Shown: one piece after another, positions 53,558 through 61,974 of the stretch
How the letters are laid out: the number at the start of each line of letters is the position of its first letter
How positions within the stretch are numbered: position 1 is the stretch's first letter
Assembly (NCBI RefSeq): GCF_003611465.1
Contig: NZ_RAXV01000017.1
Location: forward strand, 1-64,000
Source of the DNA: Acinetobacter tianfuensis
GTDB lineage: Bacteria; Pseudomonadota; Gammaproteobacteria; Pseudomonadales; Moraxellaceae
Length of the DNA: 64,000 nucleotides
Direction: 5' to 3'
Translations under genes and position numbers: made by a program
Notes under the pieces: model-generated
Databases searched by the model: none
Seen by the model: the letters and a program-made list of their open reading frames with translations, nothing else
What the model was told of the DNA's origin: nothing

Positions 53558-55162
53558 ATGAAAGTCCGTACCGATATTCTTCGACATGCCAAAGAGCTGC
53601 ATACTTGGGTTGGAATCAGCTCTGGCATTTTACTTTTTATCTGCTTTTTTGCTGGCGGGCTGAGCATGTTTCAGCATGATTTGAGTAAATGGGCAGCACC
53701 TGCACAGCAAAGTTTAAATAGCATTCCACACACCCAATACAATGAACTGATTCAACAGGCTCAAGCTGAATATCCTGAAACACTGAAAAGCTTCCAGCTG
53801 AATGTGGAATCTAAAGAATTTCATTATGCTCCGATGCAGTGGCAAGCGCCTAAAAAAGTGACCGAAGATGAGCATGCTATTGATTTAAATCAAAACACAA
53901 TGCTGGCGACACTGAATAATGATGGTACTTTGAATGTTCAGCAAGAGAATCTTTCCAAACTTGGCTGGCTCATAGAACAGCTGCATGAAACGGCAGGAAT
54001 TCCAGGTTCCTTAGGGCATCATTTGCTTGGTGTTTACATCATGGGAGTAGTTGCTGTTTTATATTTCTTGGCGCTGATGACTGGGCTTATCATTTTACTG
54101 CCTACTTTAGTAAAAGACTATTTTGCAATTCGGGCAGGAAAAAATAAAAAACGTTTTTGGCTGGATGCGCATAATGTCGTCGGTATCAGCAGTTTGCCTT
54201 TCCACATTATTATTTGTGTGACGGTTATTTCCTTTGCCTTTCATGATCTGATTTATGATGCCTTGGGCGGCTTGGTTTCAAAAGATAAACCATTATTTGC
54301 ACGGCCAGCCGCAGTTAAAATTGTTGAGCCAGTTCAACCGCTGGATGTAGAAAAAATTTTTGCAAAAATTCAGCAGCAGGCACCCGAATATCAAATCAGC
54401 TCAATCAGTTTTAATCATTTAGACAATCCAGCCAAAGCATCTGCACGTGCTAATCTATATAGTCCAGATCAAATGCTGCGGGGTGACCGTTTTGATGTGA
54501 TGGTTTTTAATCCGTATCAAACGCAGTCTTATCCAACTAATAACCTAAATACTCATGCAGCCTTTATGGATCAAGTCATCCGTTCAATGTTCAGCTTGCA
54601 TTTTGGCAATTATGGCGGTGATCTTACCCGCTGGCTGTACTTTATTTTTGGCATTGGCGGGGCTTTTTTATTTTATTCGGGCAATATTTTATGGATTGAA
54701 TCGCGGATTAAACGCCAAAAAAATCCTGCATTGGCTGCACCGCAGCAGCGTAAAGATGTTCAGTTAATTGCAAATTTAACTGTTGGAGCGTGTTTAGGCT
54801 GTGTATTGGCAATTGCAGTCAGTATGCTTTTAGGCCGCTGGAGCAGCATATTGGGGTTAAGTTTGGACAGTATGAATCATGTGCTGGTTTATAGTTATTA
54901 TCTGATTTTTTTATTCAGCGCCGTATACAGCTTTATTGTTGGCGCAGGAAAAGCTTTACCGCATTTGCTGTTCAGTATTGCTTGTGTGTTATTTATTCTG
55001 CCTGTGGGGCTTATGATGAGCTGGCTAAGTGCTTCAAGCACACAGCTATGGTGGATTGAACTGATCGGGCTGCTTTTTGCTTTGTTTTTTTTAGGTTTTT
55101 ATAAACAAGCGAAAGCACGTCAAAAGACCGCTGAAATAGGGAGTATTTGGGCATCGCATTAA
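53558..55162 (+). CDS. PepSY-associated TM-helix protein (PiuB-like)
   Basis: A 534-residue inner-membrane protein. A membrane helix near the N-terminus follows the hallmark LHTWVGISSGILLFICFFAGG. A long periplasmic loop comes next, then LHETAGIPGSLGHHLLGVYIMGVVAVLYFLALMTG-type helices (residues 150-190), RFWLDAHNVVGISSLPFHIIICVTV (His-rich, about 212), LHFGNYGGDLTRWLYFIFGIGGAFLFYSG near 350, and four more helices. The paired His residues suggest b-type heme. PiuB-type proteins act in reduction of imported ferric siderophores. It is last in the receptor operon, and a terminator follows. Confidence 0.85.
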   Translation: MKVRTDILRHAKELHTWVGISSGILLFICFFAGGLSMFQHDLSKWAAPAQQSLNSIPHTQYNELIQQAQAEYPETLKSFQLNVESKEFHYAPMQWQAPKKVTEDEHAIDLNQNTMLATLNNDGTLNVQQENLSKLGWLIEQLHETAGIPGSLGHHLLGVYIMGVVAVLYFLALMTGLIILLPTLVKDYFAIRAGKNKKRFWLDAHNVVGISSLPFHIIICVTVISFAFHDLIYDALGGLVSKDKPLFARPAAVKIVEPVQPLDVEKIFAKIQQQAPEYQISSISFNHLDNPAKASARANLYSPDQMLRGDRFDVMVFNPYQTQSYPTNNLNTHAAFMDQVIRSMFSLHFGNYGGDLTRWLYFIFGIGGAFLFYSGNILWIESRIKRQKNPALAAPQQRKDVQLIANLTVGACLGCVLAIAVSMLLGRWSSILGLSLDSMNHVLVYSYYLIFLFSAVYSFIVGAGKALPHLLFSIACVLFILPVGLMMSWLSASSTQLWWIELIGLLFALFFLGFYKQAKARQKTAEIGSIWASH

Positions 55163-55179
55163 AAGTCAATACACTGAAT

Positions 55180-55210
55180 AAAAAGACGGTGCTGAAAAGC
55201 GCCGTTTTTT
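55180..55210 (+). terminator. Intrinsic terminator after the PepSY gene
   Basis: AAAAAGACGGTGC pairs with GCGCCGT followed by T6 (one T-G wobble), 18 bases after the stop codon. Confidence 0.8.
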
Positions 55211-55309
55211 ATCGTATGCGTGATATGTCTAATTTTTAATTACGATGATGTTATTTGCAGCTATTTGAAAAATGCAGTGAGTAGTTTATGTAATATTCAT
55301 CATAAAGAC

Positions 55310-55340
55310 TTGACCTTGGACTCAGTCCAAGCTTTATAAT
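55310..55340 (+). promoter_or_regulatory. MerR-type metal-responsive promoter of czcICBA
   Basis: The -35 TTGACC (55310-55315) and -10 TATAAT (55335-55340) are 19 bp apart, the stretched spacing that MerR-family activators require. The spacer carries a perfect dyad CTTGGACT-C-AGTCCAAG (55315-55331). The regulator gene is not in this window. Confidence 0.85.
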
Positions 55341-55368
55341 CGCTAAAACTTTTTTTGATAGATGCAAT

Positions 55369-55797
55369 ATGCGTTCTGCTGCATGGATGACAGTCTTAGT
55401 GGGATTGTTCATGTTCCAAAGTCTTTGGAACGTGGCGGCGGCTTTCTGTGTGCATGAAGAACAAATGCAGCTTCAGCAAAGCTATCATTTTGGGCATCAT
55501 CAAAATACTTTATGTGTCAGCAATGAAAATAATTCACAGCATGCTTCACATCAGGCCTCTGAACTCATCAGCAAACAGTTAAAAACGGCCGTCAGTGACA
55601 TTCAAATAGGTGAAGATCATCAAGATCATTTACCCTCGATGACGCATTTAATTGTGCAAAATCAGCAAACTATTATTTTTAATCCCTATCAGCCGTTTGA
55701 GTATTCACCTAAGTTTGATTGGGAAAACTCTTATCAAGCGCCTGATCTGCTGCTTCAAACACCGCCTCCTGTTTACGCCCCGCTAATGGCGGGGTAG
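55369..55797 (+). CDS. czcI: CzcI-like small secreted regulator of cation efflux
   Basis: A 142-residue protein with an N-terminal signal peptide (MRSAAWMTVLVGLFMFQSLWNVAAA). The mature region is His-rich (FGHHQNTLC, HASHQAS, EDHQDHLPSMTH) and ends in a Pro-rich tail. Such His clusters suit periplasmic binding of Zn, Co or Cd. The place directly before czcC matches CzcI, a modulator of the Czc system. Similarity of CzcI proteins is low, so the assignment leans on context. Confidence 0.72.
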   Translation: MRSAAWMTVLVGLFMFQSLWNVAAAFCVHEEQMQLQQSYHFGHHQNTLCVSNENNSQHASHQASELISKQLKTAVSDIQIGEDHQDHLPSMTHLIVQNQQTIIFNPYQPFEYSPKFDWENSYQAPDLLLQTPPPVYAPLMAG

Positions 55798-55821
55798 CCC
55801 AAAAATTCCCGCCGCTTTTTT
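55788..55821 (+). terminator. Possible attenuator between czcI and czcC
   Basis: GGCGGG (55788-55793) pairs with CCCGCC (55808-55813), followed by GC and T6, a terminator shape. The same GCGGGG can instead pair with CCCCGC (55778-55783) inside the end of czcI. The two hairpins exclude each other, and the czcI stop codon (55795-55797) lies in the loop. Confidence 0.5.
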
Positions 55822-55842
55822 AATTAAATAAGTGGGAAAATC

Positions 55843-57165
55843 ATGTCTTTATATTTTACAGCGTTCATACGCTTTGGCTTGGCTGTCGGTATTTCCGCAG
55901 TCTTGCCCAGCGCTTTTTCGGCAGATGTCAGCAGTTTTGAGTCAGCCTTTGCAAAAGTGCAAAACTATCAAACACAAACAGACATTTGGCAACAGCAGCA
56001 GCAGATTTCTGATTTTAATATCCAGCAAAGTAAACTTTGGCAAAATCCAAGCCTATCGATTGAACAAACAGGCTTTGGTTCTGATCAAGATCGGGAGCTG
56101 AGTATTGGGATCAGCCAGCCGCTGGATATTTTTGGGCAGCGTAAAATCAATCAAGCCCTTGCAAAGATTTCAGAACAGCAAATTCAGCTGCAGCAGCAAT
56201 TATGGAATGCGCAAAGCCGGCTGATTGTGAAATTTGCATGGTCTCAGCTGGCTATTGCTCAAAAGGAGCAGCTGATTTACGCGGCTCAGCTTAAACTCAG
56301 CAAAGCCAATTTAGATAGTGCGCAAAAACGCTATCAAGCAGGCAGTATTGCTTTGGTGGATGTTGAGCGTGCCGAAATTGAATCGCTGGATATACAGCGG
56401 CTCTACCAGCAGGCGGTATTAAAGCAGCAAACTGCAGCGCGCCAGCTCTCTAATTTATGGGGAGAAACTGCAGCTCCAATTCAATTGGACACTGCAGCTG
56501 TAAATTGGCCAGAGCAGATTCAAGGCCTTGTTCAGCATAATTTATCCGAGGGTTGGCTGGATAAGTTATATGCATTGAATATTCAGCAAGCCAATCAGCA
56601 AATTGAACATTTAAAAGTACAAGCCCGCCCAAGCCCTACTTTAAATGTCGGTATGACACGGACGAAGTCTCCTGCGGAAGCCGACGATACTGCCTTAGCT
56701 TTAGGTGTAGATATTCCGCTGAATATTTTTAACCGTCAGCAATATGCCATTCCAATGGCTAAAAAACAGCAGATATTACTGAATCATCAGCAGCAGCGGG
56801 AGCTGAAACAGCATATTGAAGATATTGCGAGCAGTATTCACCAGCTCAAAGGCTTGCGTACTCAGTTTGATGCTGCAGCCAGTCAAATTGGCTTGGCTGA
56901 AAAAATTCAGAGTCGGACATTGCAAGGTTTTCAAGCTGGAAAATTTGCCATTACAGAGGTGCAGCAAACCACGAAACAGCTGCAAGATATTCGTTTAAGC
57001 CAAGTACAAATTTTGGCGCAGGCTTGGCAAAACGCACTGAGTGCAGAAGCATTAAGTATTGGCACAAGTTATGAAGAAATCAGCCGTTCAGATGCCTTTA
57101 GCCAATTGAATAAAAAAGCCATTGAAGCATCACAAAATTTAATTAGCACAGCATTAGGTCAATGA
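55843..57165 (+). CDS. czcC: Outer-membrane efflux channel CzcC (TolC-like OMF)
   Basis: A 440-residue protein with a signal peptide ending near residue 27 (SAFSA). It carries two OEP repeats of long amphipathic helices: LSIEQTGFGSDQDRELSIGISQPLDIFGQRK near residue 66, RYQAGSIALVDVERAEIE near 165, LALGVDIPLNIFNRQQYAIPMAKKQ near 290, and FQAGKFAITEVQQTTKQL near 365. It forms the outer-membrane conduit of the CzcCBA pump. Gene order I-C-B-A with short gaps supports one transcript. Confidence 0.9.
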   Translation: MSLYFTAFIRFGLAVGISAVLPSAFSADVSSFESAFAKVQNYQTQTDIWQQQQQISDFNIQQSKLWQNPSLSIEQTGFGSDQDRELSIGISQPLDIFGQRKINQALAKISEQQIQLQQQLWNAQSRLIVKFAWSQLAIAQKEQLIYAAQLKLSKANLDSAQKRYQAGSIALVDVERAEIESLDIQRLYQQAVLKQQTAARQLSNLWGETAAPIQLDTAAVNWPEQIQGLVQHNLSEGWLDKLYALNIQQANQQIEHLKVQARPSPTLNVGMTRTKSPAEADDTALALGVDIPLNIFNRQQYAIPMAKKQQILLNHQQQRELKQHIEDIASSIHQLKGLRTQFDAAASQIGLAEKIQSRTLQGFQAGKFAITEVQQTTKQLQDIRLSQVQILAQAWQNALSAEALSIGTSYEEISRSDAFSQLNKKAIEASQNLISTALGQ

Positions 57166-57178
57166 GGAAGTGAATCAC

Positions 57179-58405
57179 ATGAAAATGAAACAAGATGGAA
57201 AAATTTCACAGCCTTTAATGATTACAGTTTTGATTGGATTGACTCTGATTGTATGTGCTGCAATTTGGCTAAGTCAAAATACAACAGATAGCCATGATCA
57301 TGAGCATGGGCACGAAGAAGAAGAAAAAGGTCATCAGGAAGATGAAACAGAACATGCGGAGGAAGGTGAGCTTCGTTTGACCGCACAGCAAATGACAGAG
57401 CAAGGTGTCAAAATTGCTGCCGCAGAAAATGGTCTGGTGGAAAATATTGTTAACCTGCCGGGTAAATTGGCGGTAAATACAGATCAGCAGGCGCATATTT
57501 CTCCAAACTTCAGCGGTCATGTCGAACAGGTGAATGTTGCATTAGGGCAAACCGTACAAAAAGGGCAAACGCTCGCCGTACTTTCTGTACCTGAACTGAT
57601 TGATCAGCAGGCCAATTTACGCATGGCAGATGCGAATTTGGATTTGGCCCGTCAAGATTATCAGCGTGAGCAAAAGCTTTGGTCTCAAGGGATTTCAGCC
57701 AAGCAGGATTTGCAGCGTGCTGAAAATGCCTATCGTCAGGCTCAAATTACCGTACAGTCGGCACAATCACGTTTGCAAGCTTTAGGTGCAAACGGCAGTC
57801 AAAATGGACGTTTTATCATCCGTGCGCCTATTGCAGGCGTCATCAGTCAAAAAGACATTGTTGTGGGTGAAAATGTGCAATTAGCAGATCAATTGTTCAC
57901 CATCGAACAGCTGAAAAATTTATGGCTGGAATTTCACTTGCCAAGCCAATATTCAGGCCAGCTGCAAACAGGTCAAAATGTCTCTTTTAAAATTAACGGC
58001 TCAGATCAGCTTTATAGTGCAGAGGTGCAAAGTCTGACTTCACAGGCAGATGTGCAAACTGGACGCTTAGTTGTACGCGCAAAATTAACACAGCAATCTG
58101 CTGAACTGCGTCCCAATGTCATGGTGAATGTGTTATTGGCAAAATCAGGCAGTAAAAATGCATTGCGTGTGCAAAAGTCTGCTGTGCAGAACATAAAAGG
58201 CCAAGACAGTATTTTTATTGTTGAGCCGGAACAAAAAGGCCAAGTGCATTTAAAGGCGCAAGCTGTAAAGCTTGGACAAAGTTCAAGTGATGGACAATGG
58301 CTCGAAGTGATTTCAGGTCTTGAAACAGGTCAGAAGTATATTTCCCAAGGCAGTTTTTTACTGAAATCTGAACTGGAAAAAGGCGAGGCCAGCCATGAAC
58401 ACTAA
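57179..58405 (+). CDS. czcB: Periplasmic adaptor CzcB (membrane fusion protein)
   Basis: A 408-residue protein with an N-terminal membrane anchor (about residues 14-35). Directly after it comes a His/Glu-rich stretch (SHDHEHGHEEEEKGHQ...) typical of metal-sensing CzcB N-termini. Then follow the lipoyl/barrel-sandwich domain (SGHVEQVNVALGQTVQKGQ...), a coiled coil (residues 140-210) and the beta-barrel and membrane-proximal domains. ATG 57179 is preferred: GAGGAAG is about eight bases upstream, while the GTG at 57170 abuts it. It joins CzcA to CzcC. Confidence 0.9.
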   Translation: MKMKQDGKISQPLMITVLIGLTLIVCAAIWLSQNTTDSHDHEHGHEEEEKGHQEDETEHAEEGELRLTAQQMTEQGVKIAAAENGLVENIVNLPGKLAVNTDQQAHISPNFSGHVEQVNVALGQTVQKGQTLAVLSVPELIDQQANLRMADANLDLARQDYQREQKLWSQGISAKQDLQRAENAYRQAQITVQSAQSRLQALGANGSQNGRFIIRAPIAGVISQKDIVVGENVQLADQLFTIEQLKNLWLEFHLPSQYSGQLQTGQNVSFKINGSDQLYSAEVQSLTSQADVQTGRLVVRAKLTQQSAELRPNVMVNVLLAKSGSKNALRVQKSAVQNIKGQDSIFIVEPEQKGQVHLKAQAVKLGQSSSDGQWLEVISGLETGQKYISQGSFLLKSELEKGEASHEH

Positions 58406-61400
58406 TACTGAGCTGCCAAAACCAGAAGGTTTATTTGAGCGCATTATTCAATTTGCTATTCAAAATGCGATTTGGGTGATGCTGTTTGTCTGCACTTGGA
58501 TTGCAGTCGGGATCTACAGTTATCAAAAACTGCCGATTGATGCGGTGCCGGATATTACCAATATACAGGTGCAAATTAATACGCAGGTTAATGGTTTTAC
58601 TGCGCTGGAAGTTGAACAGCGGATTACGTATCCAATTGAAAATGCGATGGCCGGTATCCCTGATTTGGAGCTGACCCGCTCAATTTCACGTTACGGTTTG
58701 TCACAAGTCACGATTGTATTTAAAGACGGTACAGATATTTACTGGGCGCGTCAGCAAATTAATCAGCGGGTACAGGAGATTCAGTCTGCGCTTCCTGCTC
58801 AAGTTTCTCCGACGATGTCGCCAGTTTCGACAGGTTTGGGGGAAATTTACCAATGGGTGCTTAAAGCAGAGCCTAATGCAAAAAAAGCCGACGGTACAGC
58901 GTATAGCGCTATGGATTTGCGTGAAATTCAGGACTGGATAGTGCGTCCGCAATTACAGCGTGTAGAGGGTGTTGCAGAGGTCAACAGTATTGGCGGCTTT
59001 AACAAAACTTATGTCGTTGCACCTGACTTAAACCGTATGCAGCAGCTGAACCTGTCATTGGAGCAATTGCAGCAAGCGCTCACAGAAAATAACGAAAACC
59101 GCGGTGCTGGATTTATTGAAGAAAATGGCCAGCAGCTGACAGTCCGTGTTCCTGGAACGCTCAATACCATTTCAGACATTGAAAACATCATGATTGACAG
59201 CCCAAACGGCAGTCCAATTCGGGTGGGCGATGTGGCGCAAGTTTCCATTGGGCATGATTTGAGAACAGGCGGTGCAACGTATAATGGAGAGGAAACTGTT
59301 TTAGGTATTGCCATGATGGCTATGGGACAAAATAGCCGCAGCGTTTCTAAATCTGTTGATGCCAAGATCCAAGATATTCAATTCAGCTTACCCAAAGGCG
59401 TGATTATTGAAACGGTTTATGACCGTACCACATTAGTTGAAAAAGCCATTCAAACAGTTCAAAAGAATTTGGTTGAAGGCGCGATTTTAGTCATCATCAT
59501 TCTGTTTATCTTTTTAGGCAATATCCGTGCAGCGCTCATTACGGCCTGCGTTATTCCGCTGTCAATGCTCTTTACTTTAACTGGCATGGCGCAAAAGAAC
59601 ATCAGTGCGAACTTAATGAGTTTAGGCGCACTTGATTTCGGAATTATTGTGGATGGCGCTGTGGTCATTGTGGAAAACTGTATCCGCCGTTTGGCGCATG
59701 CACAGCAAACGTTGAAACGCCCATTGACACAAAACGAACGCTTCAAAGAAGTCTTTTTGGCTGCGCGTCAGGCGCGCCGTCCGCTGATTTTTGGTCAGCT
59801 GATTATTTTAGTGGTGTATTTACCTATTTTTGCTTTAAGCGGTGTAGAAGCAAAAATGTTCCATCCAATGGCATTAACGGTAGTTTTGGCGCTTGTCGCG
59901 GCTATTATTCTTTCGATCACTTTTGTACCCGCAGCTGTGGCGCTCTGGGTGAAAGGCGAGATTAAAGAAACGGAAAGCCGCTGGATGACTTGGCTGAAAA
60001 ATCAATATCTTAAAATTTTAGACAGTGCTTATCATTATAAAGCGGTCGTTATGACTTTTGCGCTGTGCTTATTGCTCATTACGGGATTATTAACGACTAA
60101 AATCGGCAGTGAATTTGCGCCTCAGCTTAGTGAAGGTGATTTTGCTGTGCAGTTGATGCGATCTCCAAGTACAGGATTGGAAGAGTCTTTAAGAATGCAG
60201 GAAAACGCAGAAAAATTGCTGCTGAAAAAATTTCCTGAGATTAAAGCTGTATTTGCCCGTACAGGAACAGCTGAAGTTGCAACGGATGTGATGCCTCCGA
60301 ATATTTCAGACAGTTATATTATGCTGAAACCGCGGGATGAATGGCCGAATCCAAAAGAAAGCCTTGATGATTTACGCAGCCGCATGGTGGCATATGTTGC
60401 AACCATACCAGGCAATAACAGTGAATTTTCCCAGCCAATTGAATTGCGTTTTAATGAGTTAATCTCAGGTGTACGCAGTGATGTCGGGGTGAAAATTTTT
60501 GGCGATGATATGGAGGTGCTGAATACAGAAGCAGCTAAAATTGCCAAAATTATGCAGCAAGTTACAGGAAGCAGCGCCGTAAAAGTTGAACAGACCTCAG
60601 GGTTGCCTTTATTAAACATTGAAATTGATAAAGCTTTGGCTGCGCAATATGGTTTAAGTGTCAAATCCATTCAGGATACTGTGGCAGCCAGTGTAGGCGG
60701 GCAAAGTGTCGGAGAGATTTTAGAAGGTGACCGCCGTTTTGATTTTGTGATTCGTTTAAATGATCAAGACCGCCATGTATCAGCTATTGCGCAGCTGCCT
60801 CTAAAATTGCCAAATGGCGGCAGTGTTGTGCTTTCAGATGTCGCAGCTGTATCGAACATTGAAGGTATTAATCAGGTCAGCCGTGAAAATGGCAAACGCC
60901 GTATCATCGTGACTGCAAACGTTGAAGGCCGTGATTTAGGCTCATTTGTTTCTGATATGCAGGCACAGCTTAAAGAATACCCGCTGCCAAGCGGATACTG
61001 GATTGAATATGGCGGCCAATTTGAAAATCTGGCTTCAGCACAAGCCCGCATGCAAATTGTGATTCCATTAGCGCTCATTACGATCTTTATTTTATTGATG
61101 GCTGTGTTTCACAATATCAAAGAAAGCTTGTTGGTCTTTACGGGTGTACCGTTTGCTTTAACAGGCGGTGTGCTGTTTCTTTGGTTAAGAGATATTCCGC
61201 TCTCAATGTCCGCAGGGATTGGATTTATTGCATTATCTGGCGTTGCTGTACTGAATGGCTTAGTCATGCTGACCTTTATTAAAGAGTTGAGGGGCAAATA
61301 TCCATTGCATGAAGCAGTATGGCAGGGCGCTGTACTTCGGTTGCGTCCAGTGCTGATGACGGCCTGTGTTGCATCTTTGGGTTTTGTGCCCATGGCTTTA

Positions 61401-61532
61401 GCGACTGGGACAGGCGCAGAAGTACAAAGGCCTTTAGCCACGGTTGTGATCGGCGGCATTATTTCTTCCACCTTGCTCACCTTATTGGTACTTCCTGTAC
61501 TTTATCGATGGGTAAATATACTTAAAAAGTAA
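58395..61532 (+). CDS. czcA: Heavy-metal RND efflux pump CzcA (divalent-cation type)
   Basis: A 1045-residue proton-driven pump with twelve helices and two large periplasmic loops. The TM4 motif DFGIIVDGAVVIVEN starts at Asp414 and has the three acidic residues characteristic of the Co/Zn/Cd class, unlike the CusA-type motif for Cu/Ag. Other landmarks are LPIDAVPDITNIQVQINT near residue 51, RSISRYGLSQVTIVFKDGTDIYWAR near 95, and SAGIGFIALSGVAVLNGLVML near 937. It overlaps czcB by 11 bases. A strong terminator closes the operon. Confidence 0.94.
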   Translation: MNTNTELPKPEGLFERIIQFAIQNAIWVMLFVCTWIAVGIYSYQKLPIDAVPDITNIQVQINTQVNGFTALEVEQRITYPIENAMAGIPDLELTRSISRYGLSQVTIVFKDGTDIYWARQQINQRVQEIQSALPAQVSPTMSPVSTGLGEIYQWVLKAEPNAKKADGTAYSAMDLREIQDWIVRPQLQRVEGVAEVNSIGGFNKTYVVAPDLNRMQQLNLSLEQLQQALTENNENRGAGFIEENGQQLTVRVPGTLNTISDIENIMIDSPNGSPIRVGDVAQVSIGHDLRTGGATYNGEETVLGIAMMAMGQNSRSVSKSVDAKIQDIQFSLPKGVIIETVYDRTTLVEKAIQTVQKNLVEGAILVIIILFIFLGNIRAALITACVIPLSMLFTLTGMAQKNISANLMSLGALDFGIIVDGAVVIVENCIRRLAHAQQTLKRPLTQNERFKEVFLAARQARRPLIFGQLIILVVYLPIFALSGVEAKMFHPMALTVVLALVAAIILSITFVPAAVALWVKGEIKETESRWMTWLKNQYLKILDSAYHYKAVVMTFALCLLLITGLLTTKIGSEFAPQLSEGDFAVQLMRSPSTGLEESLRMQENAEKLLLKKFPEIKAVFARTGTAEVATDVMPPNISDSYIMLKPRDEWPNPKESLDDLRSRMVAYVATIPGNNSEFSQPIELRFNELISGVRSDVGVKIFGDDMEVLNTEAAKIAKIMQQVTGSSAVKVEQTSGLPLLNIEIDKALAAQYGLSVKSIQDTVAASVGGQSVGEILEGDRRFDFVIRLNDQDRHVSAIAQLPLKLPNGGSVVLSDVAAVSNIEGINQVSRENGKRRIIVTANVEGRDLGSFVSDMQAQLKEYPLPSGYWIEYGGQFENLASAQARMQIVIPLALITIFILLMAVFHNIKESLLVFTGVPFALTGGVLFLWLRDIPLSMSAGIGFIALSGVAVLNGLVMLTFIKELRGKYPLHEAVWQGAVLRLRPVLMTACVASLGFVPMALATGTGAEVQRPLATVVIGGIISSTLLTLLVLPVLYRWVNILKK

Positions 61533-61545
61533 GTTTGAATCCTAA

Positions 61546-61579
61546 AAAGGCCCCATTCATGATATTGAATGGGGCCTTT
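61546..61579 (+). terminator. Intrinsic terminator of czcICBA
   Basis: AAAGGCCCCATTCA and TGAATGGGGCCTTT form a perfect 14-bp stem with a 6-base loop, 13 bases after the czcA stop. Confidence 0.9.
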
Positions 61580-61933
61580 GTCATTTCAGTATGCAGGAGT
61601 TGATGGCGCGGATTCGTGTATTACTCATGCCGTTTCAGCACCGTGCAGCTGATACGTCGGTTTTTGGGTGATAGGTTTTTAAAAAAGTAATTTTGCACAT
61701 AAGTAAGACTGACTTTAGATATTCATCAGCGGTATTCCATGAAACGATAATCCGTATTTGAGTAATCTTTATCGTGGCATTTAGCTTGTAAAAAACTGAA
61801 ACTTTAATTGAGCCTGCTGCAGTAGGCAGGCATTATAAACTTTAAAATGAGAGGCATGGGTTTAGTGACTTATAATCATTAAATATCTCATGCTCATTTG
61901 AGGTAACTTCATTGGAAACAAATTTTTGCTGAT
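61580..61933. other. Intergenic region without a gene
   Basis: No frame with a credible start or family resemblance was found on either strand. One small hairpin (GCCTGC/GCAGGC, 61812-61831) is present; it lacks a T-run and no function can be assigned. Confidence 0.5.
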
Positions 61934-61959
61934 AAAAAAGCCATTTCATTTGAAATGGC
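61934..61959 (-). terminator. Intrinsic terminator of the NCS1 permease
   Basis: GCCATTTCA-TT-TGAAATGGC; on the minus strand it is followed by T6. It lies 15 bases after the permease stop. Confidence 0.85.
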
Positions 61960-61974
61960 CAGAAAGCGAATGAA

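Noticed and set aside
61812..61831. GCCTGC/GCAGGC hairpin after czcA
   Set aside because: Too far from the czcA stop, no T-run, and a better terminator already lies at 61546-61579.
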